From Siccirubricoccus deserti (GTDB lineage: Bacteria; Pseudomonadota; Alphaproteobacteria; Acetobacterales; Acetobacteraceae): a stretch of 64,000 bases of DNA. The notes under the pieces were generated by a model, which made no database searches, was not told the origin of the DNA, and saw only the letters and a program-made list of their open reading frames with translations. Each line of letters begins with the position of its first letter. The first letter of the stretch is position 1. The position numbers and the translations under genes are program-made. Below are positions 16,842 through 25,213 of this stretch, piece by piece. The stretch lies in the NCBI RefSeq assembly GCF_014283215.1, contig NZ_JACOMF010000010.1, forward strand, positions 1 to 64,000, written 5' to 3'.

Positions 16842-17999
16842 ATGTTCTACCAGCTTGGTGACATCAGCGTGCATGCCGATGCACGGGGGCCGGCGAAGGC
16901 CCCCGCGGTGCTGCTGCTGCACTCCCTCGGCGCCACGCTGAACATGTGGGACCCGCAGGCGGAGGCGCTGGCGAAGCGCTACCGCGTCATCCGCATGGAC
17001 ATGCGGGGCCATGGGCTGACCGATGCGCCGCCCGGCCCCTACAGCATGGAGCGGCTGGCGCGGGACGGCTTGGCGCTACTCGATTCGCTCGGCGTGGACA
17101 AGGCGCATGTCGGCGGCGTCTCGATCGGCGGGCATATCGCCATGCGCATCGCGGCGCTGGCACCGCACCGCGTGCTGTCGCTGCTGCCCTGCGACACCGC
17201 CCTCGACTTCGGCGGCGCGGCCGCCTGGCAGGAAAGGATGGACATCGTCGCGGCCAAGGGCATCGCCGCTATCGCCGAGATGACCATGTCCCGCTGGGTG
17301 CTGGACCAGTCGCTGGCTTCCTCCCGTGGGTTGCGGCGAATGCTGCTCAGCACCGATCCGGCAGGCTGGCTCGGCTGCGCTGCGGCGCTGCGCGAGGTGA
17401 AGGGCGACGAGCTGCTGGGCCGGATCCATTGCCCGACCACGGTGGTGGTCGGCGACCGCGACCCCTCCACCACGCCGGAGGCGGCGAAGGCGATCCAGGC
17501 GGCGATCCCCGGCAGCAAGCTGGTGGTGATCGCCGAGGCGGCGCATATCCCCAACCTGGAGCGCGCCGAGGCGATGACGCGGGCGGTGCTCGGGCATCTC
17601 GATGCGGTCACGGCCCTGCCGGCCGATGCCGCTGCGGCCGGCATGGAGATGCGCCGCCGGATTCTCGGCGATGCGCATGTGGAGCGCTCCGAGGCGGGGA
17701 TGACGCCGCTCGATGCGCCGTTCCGCGAATTCATCCTGGAAGGCGTCTGGGGCAGGGTCTGGACCCGCCCGGGCCTCTCCTGGCGCGACCGCAGCCTGCT
17801 CTGCCTCGGCATGCTGGCCGCCCTCGGCCATCATGAGGAGTTCAGGCTGCATGTCCGCGCCACCCGCAACACCGGGGTGACGGCGGAGGAGATCGGCGAG
17901 GTGCTGCTGGCGGTCGCCGCCTATGGTGGGGTGCCGGCGGCCAATACCGCGTTGCGCATCGCCAAGGAAACCCTGCGCGAGATGGAAGGGGTGCCATGA
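16842..17999 (+). CDS. pcaL: 3-oxoadipate enol-lactonase/4-carboxymuconolactone decarboxylase fusion
   Basis: A 385-residue bifunctional enzyme. Residues 1-255 are an alpha/beta hydrolase (PcaD): the oxyanion-hole LLLHSLGATLNMW, the nucleophile elbow GGVSIGGHIAMR (Ser near 97), Asp in VVVGDRDPSTTPEAA and His in EAAHIPNLERAEAM. Residues about 260-385 are a carboxymuconolactone decarboxylase (PcaC) domain, with RPGLSWRDRSLLCLGMLAALGHHEEFRLHVRATRNTGV split between helices. It converts 4-carboxymuconolactone to 3-oxoadipate in two steps. It overlaps pcaH by four bases. Confidence 0.93.
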   Translation: MFYQLGDISVHADARGPAKAPAVLLLHSLGATLNMWDPQAEALAKRYRVIRMDMRGHGLTDAPPGPYSMERLARDGLALLDSLGVDKAHVGGVSIGGHIAMRIAALAPHRVLSLLPCDTALDFGGAAAWQERMDIVAAKGIAAIAEMTMSRWVLDQSLASSRGLRRMLLSTDPAGWLGCAAALREVKGDELLGRIHCPTTVVVGDRDPSTTPEAAKAIQAAIPGSKLVVIAEAAHIPNLERAEAMTRAVLGHLDAVTALPADAAAAGMEMRRRILGDAHVERSEAGMTPLDAPFREFILEGVWGRVWTRPGLSWRDRSLLCLGMLAALGHHEEFRLHVRATRNTGVTAEEIGEVLLAVAAYGGVPAANTALRIAKETLREMEGVP

Positions 18000-18709
18000 C
18001 CACGTCCGACCAGCCAGGTTACCGCCCGGCCGCCCCCGGCAGCCAGCCGCCACTCGACGCGCCGGCCTATGGCAGCACCCACAAGCGCCACCCGAAGCAG
18101 CCGCCGCTGCGCATCGCCGCCACCCTGACCGAAACCAGCGCACCACGAATGTCGGCCGGGCTCTACCCCTCCCACGCGGAGCTGGCGAAGGGGCCAGGGT
18201 GGGAGGCGCAGGGCGAGCGCATCATCGTCGCCGGCCGGGTACTGGACGAGGATGGCCGCCCGCTGCGCGGCACCATGGTCGAGATCTGGCAGGCCAATGC
18301 CGCCGGCCGCTACAACCATGAGCGCGACCGGCATGACGCGCCGCTCGATCCCAATTTCAAGGGCGAGGGCCGGATCTTCACCGATGCCGAGGGTTGGTAC
18401 CGCTTCACCACCATCCGCCCCGGCGCCTATCCCTGGCGCAACCACCACAATGCCTGGCGGCCGGTGCACATCCACTACTCGGTCTTCGGCGCCGGCTTCG
18501 CCCAGCGGCTGGTCACCCAGATGTATTTCCCCGGCGACCCGCTGCTGCCAATCGACCCGGTGTTCATGGCGATACCGGATGCGGCGGCGCGGGACCGGCT
18601 GGTGGCGCGCTTCGACCTCGACATCGCCGAGCCGGAATACGCGCTGGGCTACCGCTTCGACATCGTGCTGCGCGGCCGCGCGGCAACGCCGATGGAGAAC
18701 CCCGCGTGA
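17996..18709 (+). CDS. pcaH: Protocatechuate 3,4-dioxygenase beta chain
   Basis: A 237-residue intradiol ring-cleaving dioxygenase subunit that carries the catalytic Fe(III). All four ligands are visible: Tyr106 (GRYNHERD), Tyr145 (RPGAYPWRN), His158 and His160 (PVHIHYSVFG). The length equals that of characterised PcaH proteins (about 239). It forms (alpha-beta) protomers with PcaG and opens protocatechuate to 3-carboxy-cis,cis-muconate. It overlaps pcaL upstream and pcaG downstream. Confidence 0.96.
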   Translation: MTTSDQPGYRPAAPGSQPPLDAPAYGSTHKRHPKQPPLRIAATLTETSAPRMSAGLYPSHAELAKGPGWEAQGERIIVAGRVLDEDGRPLRGTMVEIWQANAAGRYNHERDRHDAPLDPNFKGEGRIFTDAEGWYRFTTIRPGAYPWRNHHNAWRPVHIHYSVFGAGFAQRLVTQMYFPGDPLLPIDPVFMAIPDAAARDRLVARFDLDIAEPEYALGYRFDIVLRGRAATPMENPA

Positions 18710-19266
18710 CCGATGAGCCACGCTTCGGCCTGACCGCCACCGCCTCGCAGACCGCGGGCCCGTTCTGGCACCTGATCGACTTTCCCGCCTGGGCCGACCT
18801 GCTGCGCGCCGATGGTCCGAATGCCGAGGTGGCTGGCGAGCGCATCATCCTGACCGGCCGCATCACCGATGGTGACGGCGCCCCCTGCCCTGACATGATG
18901 GTGGAGCTGTGGCAGGCCGATCCCGCCGGCAGCTACGAGGGCGCGTTCAACGGCTTCGGCCGCTGCGCCACCGACGACGACGGCATGTTCCGCTTCACCA
19001 CTTTGAAGCCCGGTCCGGTGCGCGCCGCCGGCAATGCCTTCCAGGCGCCGCATGTGGCGCTGACCCTCTTTGCCCGCGGCCTGCTGCACCACCTCGTCAC
19101 CCGCCTCTACTTCGCCGGCGAGGCGCTGAACGAGCAGGATCCGGTGCTCTCCGCCGTACCGCCCATCCGCCGCGCCACCCTGATCGCACAGCCGGAGGGC
19201 GCCGGGGTGTGGCGCCTCGACATCCGGCTGCAGGGTGAGCGCGAGACCGTCTTCCTGGAAGTCTGA
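18706..19266 (+). CDS. pcaG: Protocatechuate 3,4-dioxygenase alpha chain
   Basis: A 186-residue partner of PcaH. It has the same fold (TASQTAGPFWHL, DMMVELWQADPAGSY, FRFTTLKPGPV, APHVALTLFARGLLHHLVTRLYF) but, as in all alpha chains, lacks the iron ligands. The start is the GTG at 18706, which overlaps the pcaH stop (GTGA). The frame is open much further upstream but that part is a shadow of pcaH. Confidence 0.95.
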   Translation: MTDEPRFGLTATASQTAGPFWHLIDFPAWADLLRADGPNAEVAGERIILTGRITDGDGAPCPDMMVELWQADPAGSYEGAFNGFGRCATDDDGMFRFTTLKPGPVRAAGNAFQAPHVALTLFARGLLHHLVTRLYFAGEALNEQDPVLSAVPPIRRATLIAQPEGAGVWRLDIRLQGERETVFLEV

Positions 19267-19271
19267 CCGAT

Positions 19272-20618
19272 ATGCCCGTGAACCCTGCCGACAGCCCCGT
19301 CCTCGGCGCCCTCTACGGCACCGACGCCATGCGCGCCGTGATGGGCGAGATGGTCTTCCTGCAACGCATGCTGGATGTGGAGGCGGCGCTGGCCCGGGCC
19401 CAGGCCGGGCTCGGCATCATCCCGGCCGAGGCCGCCACGGCCATCACCGCCGCCGCCGACGCCTCCCGCCTGGACCTGCCGGCGCTGGCCTCCGCCACCC
19501 GCAACACCGGCTATCCGGTGGTCGGGCTGGTGAAACAGCTCTCCGCGCTGGCAGGGGAAGAGGCCGGTCGCTGGACCCATTGGGGCGCCACCACCCAGGA
19601 CATCATGGACACCGCGGTCGTGCTGCAGCTCCGCGACGGGCTGGTGCTGATCGAGGCCGAGTTGGCGGCGGTGAACGCCGGCTTCGCCCGGATGGCGGCG
19701 GCGCATCGCGGCACCGTCATGGCCGGGCGCACCCATCTGCAGCACGCACTGCCGGTCACCTTCGGGTACAAGGTGGCAGTCTGGCTCAGCCCGCTGCTGA
19801 CCATGGCGGAGCGGCTGGCGCAGCTGCGGCCGCGGGTGCTGAAGCTGCAATTCGGCGGCGCGGCGGGGACGCTGGCCTCCCTCGGCGACCAGGGGCTGGC
19901 GGTGCAGACGGCGTTGGGACGTGAGCTGGGGCTCGCCGTGCCGGACATCACCTGGCATGTGGCGCGGGACGGCTTCGCCGAGACGGTGAGCGTCCTCGGC
20001 CTGCTTTGCGGTGCGCTGTCGAAGGTCGCGACCGACGTCATCCTGCTGATGCAGACCGAGGTGGCCGAGGTAGCGGAGCCCTACCAGCAAGGCCGCGGCG
20101 GCTCCTCCACCATGCCGCAGAAGCGCAACCCGATCTCCTGCGAATACATCATCGCCCAGAGCCGCGGCGTGCATGCGCTGGTGCCGCAAATGCTGGCGGC
20201 GATGGCGCATGACCAGGAACGTGGCACCGGCCCCTGGCAGGCCGAGCCGCTGGCGGTGGGCCAGGCCTTCCTGCTGGCGCACGGCGCTCTGGCCGCAACG
20301 CGGGTGCTGGCCGAGGGGCTGGTGGTGGACACCGCACGGATGCGCCGCAATCTCGACAGCACCAGCGGGCTGATCATGGCCGAGGCTGTGATGATGGGCC
20401 TCGCGCCCGTGCTCGGCCGTGGCGAAGCGCATCACGTCGTCAACCACGCCTGCGACCTGGCGCTGGCCAAGGGTGTGCCGCTGGCCGAGGCGCTCGGGCG
20501 CGACGCCAGGGTGGCGGCGAAGCTGCCGCCCGAGGCACTGACCCGGCTGACCGACCCGGCCGGCTATCTTGGCGAGGCGGGCGCCTTCGTCGACCGGGTG
20601 TTGGCGCGGCAGCAATAG
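19272..20618 (+). CDS. pcaB: 3-carboxy-cis,cis-muconate cycloisomerase
   Basis: A 448-residue member of the fumarase/aspartase superfamily, converting 3-carboxymuconate into 4-carboxymuconolactone. The superfamily signature GSSTMPQKRNPISCE is at about residues 277-291. TRHWGATTQDIMD-like WTHWGATTQDIMDTA and GRTHLQHALPVTFG are the substrate-binding regions. It closes the operon, five bases after pcaG. No pcaIJ transferase or pcaQ/pcaR regulator is adjacent. Confidence 0.95.
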   Translation: MPVNPADSPVLGALYGTDAMRAVMGEMVFLQRMLDVEAALARAQAGLGIIPAEAATAITAAADASRLDLPALASATRNTGYPVVGLVKQLSALAGEEAGRWTHWGATTQDIMDTAVVLQLRDGLVLIEAELAAVNAGFARMAAAHRGTVMAGRTHLQHALPVTFGYKVAVWLSPLLTMAERLAQLRPRVLKLQFGGAAGTLASLGDQGLAVQTALGRELGLAVPDITWHVARDGFAETVSVLGLLCGALSKVATDVILLMQTEVAEVAEPYQQGRGGSSTMPQKRNPISCEYIIAQSRGVHALVPQMLAAMAHDQERGTGPWQAEPLAVGQAFLLAHGALAATRVLAEGLVVDTARMRRNLDSTSGLIMAEAVMMGLAPVLGRGEAHHVVNHACDLALAKGVPLAEALGRDARVAAKLPPEALTRLTDPAGYLGEAGAFVDRVLARQQ

Positions 20619-21027
20619 TGGCGGAAGGCTATGGGTTGGGCGACAGCACCCAATTTGCTACTTTTAAGTAACAAACTACCGATTCGATATCGCCCCGAAT
20701 AGGTTCTGGTGCCCGCGCCGGCGATGTGCCGCCTGGCCAGCGGCTGGGTCATGCCTTGTGGCGCAGGGTTCCGGCAGGCGAAAGCTGCAGCCTTCAAAGC
20801 CATGGAGCGCCTTCGGGCTGACCATACCGGTCAGTCTGTCGTCGTGCTCTTGAAGCATGTGGCTCCAGGGCAGTTCCATGCAGTCCGTTTCCAACCAATG
20901 TGAAACTACCCCGCCAAACGTTGCAATTTCGACTATTTTTGGCTCACAAAACTAAAGCGCACGATTGTTTTAATGTCATGAATGCAATTTTTGGGCTGAA
21001 TTGGCTCAAGTTCATAGAAGAACAATC
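20619..21027. other. AT-rich intergenic region between pcaB and the GGDEF/EAL gene
   Basis: About 410 bases whose ends are much richer in A and T than the neighbourhood. At the left is the interrupted palindrome TTGCTACTT-TT-AAGTAACAA (20655-20674, one mismatch), a candidate operator or terminator. The right 150 bases (from about 20880) are AT-rich and probably hold the promoter of the gene at 21028. The middle has short open frames on both strands, including 20709-20903 (+), but no good ribosome site or recognisable family. Confidence 0.5.
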
Positions 21028-23070
21028 ATGCAAGATACCAGCCCTGCCACAACGGCGAGCAGCCGGATGTGGGCTGCCTCCATGTCTAGCCCTATGCGGC
21101 GCAGCCTTTCCACAAAGGACGCATACCTGCTGCTTGCCCTGACCCTTGCCGTACTGCTCCTGGCTATCGGCGGGGCACTGCTGAATGAGCGCGCCGCGGC
21201 TTGGGTGCTGCGGGCCGATGCGGAGGCGGCGGGGCGGGCCTGGGCACAGGCCCTGGATCATGCGTTGGGCGAGGAACTGCCGTTGCTGCTGGCGGGCGAG
21301 GAACCCTCGGCAGGCGCACGGGCCGCCCTGGCCCAGGCGCAGCGCGGCGGCGACGTCTACCGCTTCCAATTGTTCAACCGATCGGGTGAGTTGGTCTTCG
21401 TCTCCGATAACCCTCATGCGCTGCGCGGGCAGCAGGAGTCGCTCGCCGCGCACCTCGGCAGCAGCGAGGCGGCAAATCGGCTGCTCACGGGCGGCGCGCA
21501 GGTGCATGCCGGCCATGGCCACCCGCCGGATCGCCCCGGCTACTACACCGAGGCCTATGTGCCGACCTGGCGGGGCGGCGAGCAGATTGGTGTCGCCGAA
21601 GTCTATCTGGACCAGTCCGCGAAACACGAGCTGTACCACCGCGCCTTCCTGTTCATCGAATTCGGCATCGCCGGGCTGATGCTGCTGGCCGGGCTGCTGC
21701 CGGTCTTCGTGGCCTGGCGCCGCACCTGCCAGCGTCGGGTCGCGGAATGCCGCGCGGAATTCCTCGCCACCCATGATGCGCTCACCAGGCTGCCCAACCG
21801 TCGTCGAATGTTGGAGGTGGTCGCGGGGGTGATGCACCGCCCCGACCAAGACGGCACGGTGGCACTGCTGCTGGTCAATCTCGATCGCTTCGGGACAGCG
21901 AATGACCTGCATGGCCGCGCAGCCGGCGACGCGCTGCTGCAGGAGGTCGCGCAGCGGCTGCGCGGCGTTGCCCTGGCCGCGGATACCGTGGCGCGGGTCG
22001 GTGGCGATGAATTCGCTGTGCTTGCCACCTTGAGGGGCGATGGCCGGGACGCGGCCGCCGGTCTCGCCGGCCGGCTGGTGGCGGCGCTAGACCGGCCCTT
22101 TGCATTGGACAGCGGCACCCTTCGGCTCGGCTGCAGCATCGGGATCGCGCTGACCACCTGGGACATCCACCTGCCCGAGACGCTGATGCGCCACGCCGCC
22201 CGGGCGCTGGCCCGGGCCAAGGCGGCGGGCCGGGGGTGCTTCCGCATCTTCGATGCCGGCATCGATACCTGCCTGCAGCAGCGTGTCCGGTTCGAGGCAG
22301 AGCTGCGCTGCGCCATCGGCCGCGACGAGCTGGTACCGCATTTCCAGCCAGTGGTGGACTTGGCCACCCGCCAGCTCCTGGGCTTCGAGATGCTGGCCCG
22401 CTGGCCGCATCCGACGCGGGGCATGGTGCCGCCGACGGAGTTCATTGCCCTGGCCGAGGACCTCGGCCTGATCGCCGAACTCACCGAGAACCTGCTGCGC
22501 CGCGCCTGTCGCGAAGCCGCTGCCTGGCCGCAGGAATTGCCCGTCGCGGTGAACGTCTCCGCCCTGCTGCTGCAGAGCCCCGCGCTGGGCGAGACGGTGC
22601 GGGCGGTGCTGGAGGAGACCCGGCTGCCGCCGCATCGGCTGGAGATCGAGCTGACCGAGAGCATGCTGATCGAGAATTTCGACCTGGCGCGGGAGCTGGC
22701 TGACAGCCTGGCGGCGCTCGGCGTCCGCCTCGCGCTGGATGATTTCGGCACCGGCTATTCCAGCCTCGCCCGGCTGCATGCGCTGCCCTTTGCCAAGCTG
22801 AAGATCGATGCAAGCTTCGTCCGCGCGATGACGCGCGACGCCGACAGCTACAAGATCGTCGCCGCGGTGATCGGCCTCGGCCGCAGCCTGCTGCTGCAGA
22901 CGGTCGCCGAAGGGGTGGAGGAGCCCGCCCAGGTGGAAGCCCTGGTCGGGCTTGGCTGCGACAGCGGCCAGGGCTGGCTGTTCGGCCGCCCGGTGCCGGC
23001 CGAGGCGGTGCCCGCGCTGATCCTGCAGGCGATGCCCTCGCTGCTGCGGAACGGCCGGCACCATACCTAG
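21028..23070 (+). CDS. Membrane-bound GGDEF/EAL cyclic-di-GMP protein
   Basis: A 680-residue inner-membrane signalling protein. Helix 1 (about 33-52) and helix 2 (about 206-230) enclose a periplasmic sensor region of about 150 residues without a recognised fold. The GGDEF domain has an intact GGDEF at about 326-330 but no RxxD inhibitory site five residues before it. The EAL domain has FEMLARWPHP in place of FEALLRW, plus DDFGTGYSSL, KIDASFV and AEGVEE, so the main metal and catalytic residues appear present. It may make, degrade or sense c-di-GMP. The start is the ATG at 21028; a TTG at 21001 is in frame. The preceding AT-rich DNA suggests its own promoter. Confidence 0.9.
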   Translation: MQDTSPATTASSRMWAASMSSPMRRSLSTKDAYLLLALTLAVLLLAIGGALLNERAAAWVLRADAEAAGRAWAQALDHALGEELPLLLAGEEPSAGARAALAQAQRGGDVYRFQLFNRSGELVFVSDNPHALRGQQESLAAHLGSSEAANRLLTGGAQVHAGHGHPPDRPGYYTEAYVPTWRGGEQIGVAEVYLDQSAKHELYHRAFLFIEFGIAGLMLLAGLLPVFVAWRRTCQRRVAECRAEFLATHDALTRLPNRRRMLEVVAGVMHRPDQDGTVALLLVNLDRFGTANDLHGRAAGDALLQEVAQRLRGVALAADTVARVGGDEFAVLATLRGDGRDAAAGLAGRLVAALDRPFALDSGTLRLGCSIGIALTTWDIHLPETLMRHAARALARAKAAGRGCFRIFDAGIDTCLQQRVRFEAELRCAIGRDELVPHFQPVVDLATRQLLGFEMLARWPHPTRGMVPPTEFIALAEDLGLIAELTENLLRRACREAAAWPQELPVAVNVSALLLQSPALGETVRAVLEETRLPPHRLEIELTESMLIENFDLARELADSLAALGVRLALDDFGTGYSSLARLHALPFAKLKIDASFVRAMTRDADSYKIVAAVIGLGRSLLLQTVAEGVEEPAQVEALVGLGCDSGQGWLFGRPVPAEAVPALILQAMPSLLRNGRHHT

Positions 23071-23090
23071 GCCCGGATCAAGTTCCAGCG

Positions 23091-24053
23091 CTACTCCGGC
23101 TTGATATCGGCGACCCGCACCACCTCGGTCCAGCGCGCCACCTCGGCGGCGATATGCGCCGCGAATTCGGCCGGCGTGCTGGTGCGCGGCGCGATGCCCT
23201 GGCGCTCCATCGCCGCGCGTATGTCCGGCAGCGCCATGGCCCGCAGCACCGCGCCATGCAGCCGCGCCACCACCGGCGCCGGCAGCCGCGCCGGACCGAG
23301 GATGCCGCCCCAGCTCGTCGCCTCGAAGCCGGGGAAGCCCTGCTCGGCGATGGTCGGCAGTTCCGGCGCCTGCGGCACCCGCTCGATCGAGGTCACCGCG
23401 ATGCCGCGGATCCGCCCATCCCGCACCTGCGGCAGCACCACCGGCGCGGTGTCCATGATGACCGGGATCTGTCCGGCGACGACTGCGGTGATCGACAGCT
23501 GCCCGCCCCGGAAGGCGACGTTCACCCAGTTGATCCCGGCCAGGGTGCCAAGCTGCGCCAGGGTAAGGTGCGGCGCCGAGCCGATGCCGCCGGTGGCGTA
23601 GTTCACCTCCCCCGGCTTGGCCCGTGCATGGGCGATCAGCTCCTGCAGGTTCCGCTCCGGGAAGCCGGGATGCAGCCCCATCACCATCGGCACCGAGGAG
23701 ACCAACGAGATCGGTGTGAAATCGGCCACCGAATCGTAGTTGAGCCGGCGGCCATAGAGCGCCTGGTTCAGCGCATTCGGCCCGGCGTTGCCCATCAGCA
23801 GGGTGGTGCCGTCGGGCGCGCTGCGGGCCACCAGCTCGGCGGCGATGCCGCCATTGGCGCCAGGGCGGTTCTCCACCACCACGGTCTGGTTCAGCAGCTC
23901 GCCCAAAGGCTGCGCCAGCAGCCGGGCGATGACGTCACTGGCGCCGCCCGGCGGATAGGGCACCACCATGCGGATGCTCCGCACCTCCTGCGCCAGCGCC
24001 GGCCGGGCCAGTGCGGCGCCGGCGAGGCCGAGGATCCCGCGCCGGCGCATCAC
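23091..24053 (-). CDS. Bug/TctC-family tripartite tricarboxylate solute-binding protein
   Basis: A 320-residue periplasmic binding protein. A signal peptide (ending ARPALAQ, about residue 22) is followed by IRMVVPYPPGGASDVIARL, VENRPGANG and DYATGGIGSAPHL-like VNYATGGIGSAPHLT, the marks of the Bug family that binds carboxylates. No TctA/TctB membrane genes lie nearby, as is common for these orphan receptors. Its start overlaps the stop of the dioxygenase gene upstream by four bases, so the two are probably one operon and the ligand may be the dioxygenase substrate. Confidence 0.9.
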   Translation of the reverse strand: MMRRRGILGLAGAALARPALAQEVRSIRMVVPYPPGGASDVIARLLAQPLGELLNQTVVVENRPGANGGIAAELVARSAPDGTTLLMGNAGPNALNQALYGRRLNYDSVADFTPISLVSSVPMVMGLHPGFPERNLQELIAHARAKPGEVNYATGGIGSAPHLTLAQLGTLAGINWVNVAFRGGQLSITAVVAGQIPVIMDTAPVVLPQVRDGRIRGIAVTSIERVPQAPELPTIAEQGFPGFEATSWGGILGPARLPAPVVARLHGAVLRAMALPDIRAAMERQGIAPRTSTPAEFAAHIAAEVARWTEVVRVADIKPE

Positions 24054-25090
24054 GCCGCCCTCTGGGCGAGAATCTGGCGCGCGGTGCGGCCATGGTTGCC
24101 GAAGCGGGTGAAGCCGAAGCGCAGCGTCTCGTTCTCGATCCGCCGTGCGGAATCATCCTGCAGCCAGAGCCGCAGCATGTGCCGCCTGCGGTCCGGCTCG
24201 GGGTGGTCCTCGTAGCCGCGGCGGGCGTGGAAGACAGTGTAGTTATTGGCAAATTCGATGTCGCCCGGCCTGAGGTGGAACTCCAGCAGCAGCGCCGGGT
24301 CGAGCGCGACCCGGTCGAGGAAGTCGAGCGCCGCCTTGCCCTGCGGGCTGAGCGGGATGCCGGTGCGGCGCTCGCCTCGGGTGATGTAGGAGCGGGCGTA
24401 GCGGGCGCTGACGGTGCCGTCCGCCGCCGTGGCGAAGACCGGAATGGGACCGCTGACCGCCGGCTCGCCTGGCCCTTCCTCGCCCTTGCGGTCGTAGGGG
24501 AAGCCGACATGCAGCAGGGGCAGGTATTCAGGATGCTCGGCCAGGATGCGGTTGTAGATCGACAGCGCGCTGGTCAGCAGCGTCGCCCCGCCGGATTTCG
24601 CCTGGCGCAGGCAGAACAGGCCGACCAGGTCGGAGTTGTCGCAATGCATCGACAGCTCGGCATTCACCTGATAGGCGCGCACATCTCCGGCGTAAGGCAG
24701 GCCGCGGTCGTAGACCCCGGCGATCAGTTCCGAGGCGGCGTTCTGGGTGATGGCCTCGCCGAGGTGGGTGCCGATACCCCAGAACAGCAGCCGCGCCTCG
24801 GCTTCGGAGTAGCGTTCCACCGGCAGGCCCTGCAGCACCGCGACGCCGCGCCCGGTGGTGAGCTGCGCCCGGACATCGGCCAGCAACCCCGCCCATTCCG
24901 GCAGCGGGAAATCCGCCCGGGTCACCTGCGGGAACTCGAGGCCACGCGCCTTCACCCCGGCAAGGGCGCGGTCGAGGGCCGCGATGTGCAGCGGTGTCAG
25001 CGGCAGGCGCCAACGCGAATCCGCTTCCATCTCCGCACGGGTCCAGGCGGCGGGTTCGGTGATGGGCGTGCGGCGGGGTTCCCCGGCCAT
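24050..25090 (-). CDS. TauD/TfdA-family Fe(II)/2-oxoglutarate dioxygenase
   Basis: A 346-residue cytosolic non-haem iron oxygenase. The metal triad is His149 and Asp151 (SMHCDNSD) plus His288 (NNYTVFHARRGYED). The 2-oxoglutarate-binding Arg is probably in RRRHMLRLWL shortly after. QGLPVERYSEAEARLLFWGIGTHLG is a hallmark of the clade of TauD-like proteins found next to transporter genes. The substrate is unknown. The Bug gene follows with a four-base overlap, which suggests uptake and hydroxylation of one compound. Confidence 0.88.
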   Translation of the reverse strand: MAGEPRRTPITEPAAWTRAEMEADSRWRLPLTPLHIAALDRALAGVKARGLEFPQVTRADFPLPEWAGLLADVRAQLTTGRGVAVLQGLPVERYSEAEARLLFWGIGTHLGEAITQNAASELIAGVYDRGLPYAGDVRAYQVNAELSMHCDNSDLVGLFCLRQAKSGGATLLTSALSIYNRILAEHPEYLPLLHVGFPYDRKGEEGPGEPAVSGPIPVFATAADGTVSARYARSYITRGERRTGIPLSPQGKAALDFLDRVALDPALLLEFHLRPGDIEFANNYTVFHARRGYEDHPEPDRRRHMLRLWLQDDSARRIENETLRFGFTRFGNHGRTARQILAQRAA

Positions 25091-25178
25091 CCTGATTCCT
25101 CCCGATCATCCGCCTTCGGTGGTACCCGAGGCGATTGCCGGGATGGTCGCGCCAAATGCTGCGCGATGGCAAGGGCTT

Positions 25179-25205
25179 GCTCCCTCCCCCACCGGGGGAG
25201 GGAGC
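25179..25205. terminator. Perfect 12-bp hairpin after the molybdenum hydroxylase genes
   Basis: GCTCCCTCCCCC (25179-25190) pairs exactly with GGGGGAGGGAGC (25194-25205) across a three-base loop. It lies eight bases beyond the stop of the medium subunit gene (minus strand) and before the dioxygenase start, so it most likely ends the three-subunit operon. A T-tract is lacking. Confidence 0.65.
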
Positions 25206-25213
25206 CTCGGGTC

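Noticed and set aside
12630-17012. Very long minus-strand open frame (about 1460 codons)
   Set aside because: It is a shadow of the TRAP and pca genes. Its translation is His/Arg/Gln-rich low-complexity typical of antisense frames in GC-rich DNA.
20709-20903. 64-codon plus-strand frame in the pcaB to GGDEF/EAL gap
   Set aside because: No ribosome site and no recognised family; an overlapping minus-strand frame is equally plausible.
25179-25205. Perfect 12-bp hairpin considered as a phage attachment or recombination site
   Set aside because: No integrase or tRNA is near; position right after an operon end fits a terminator better.
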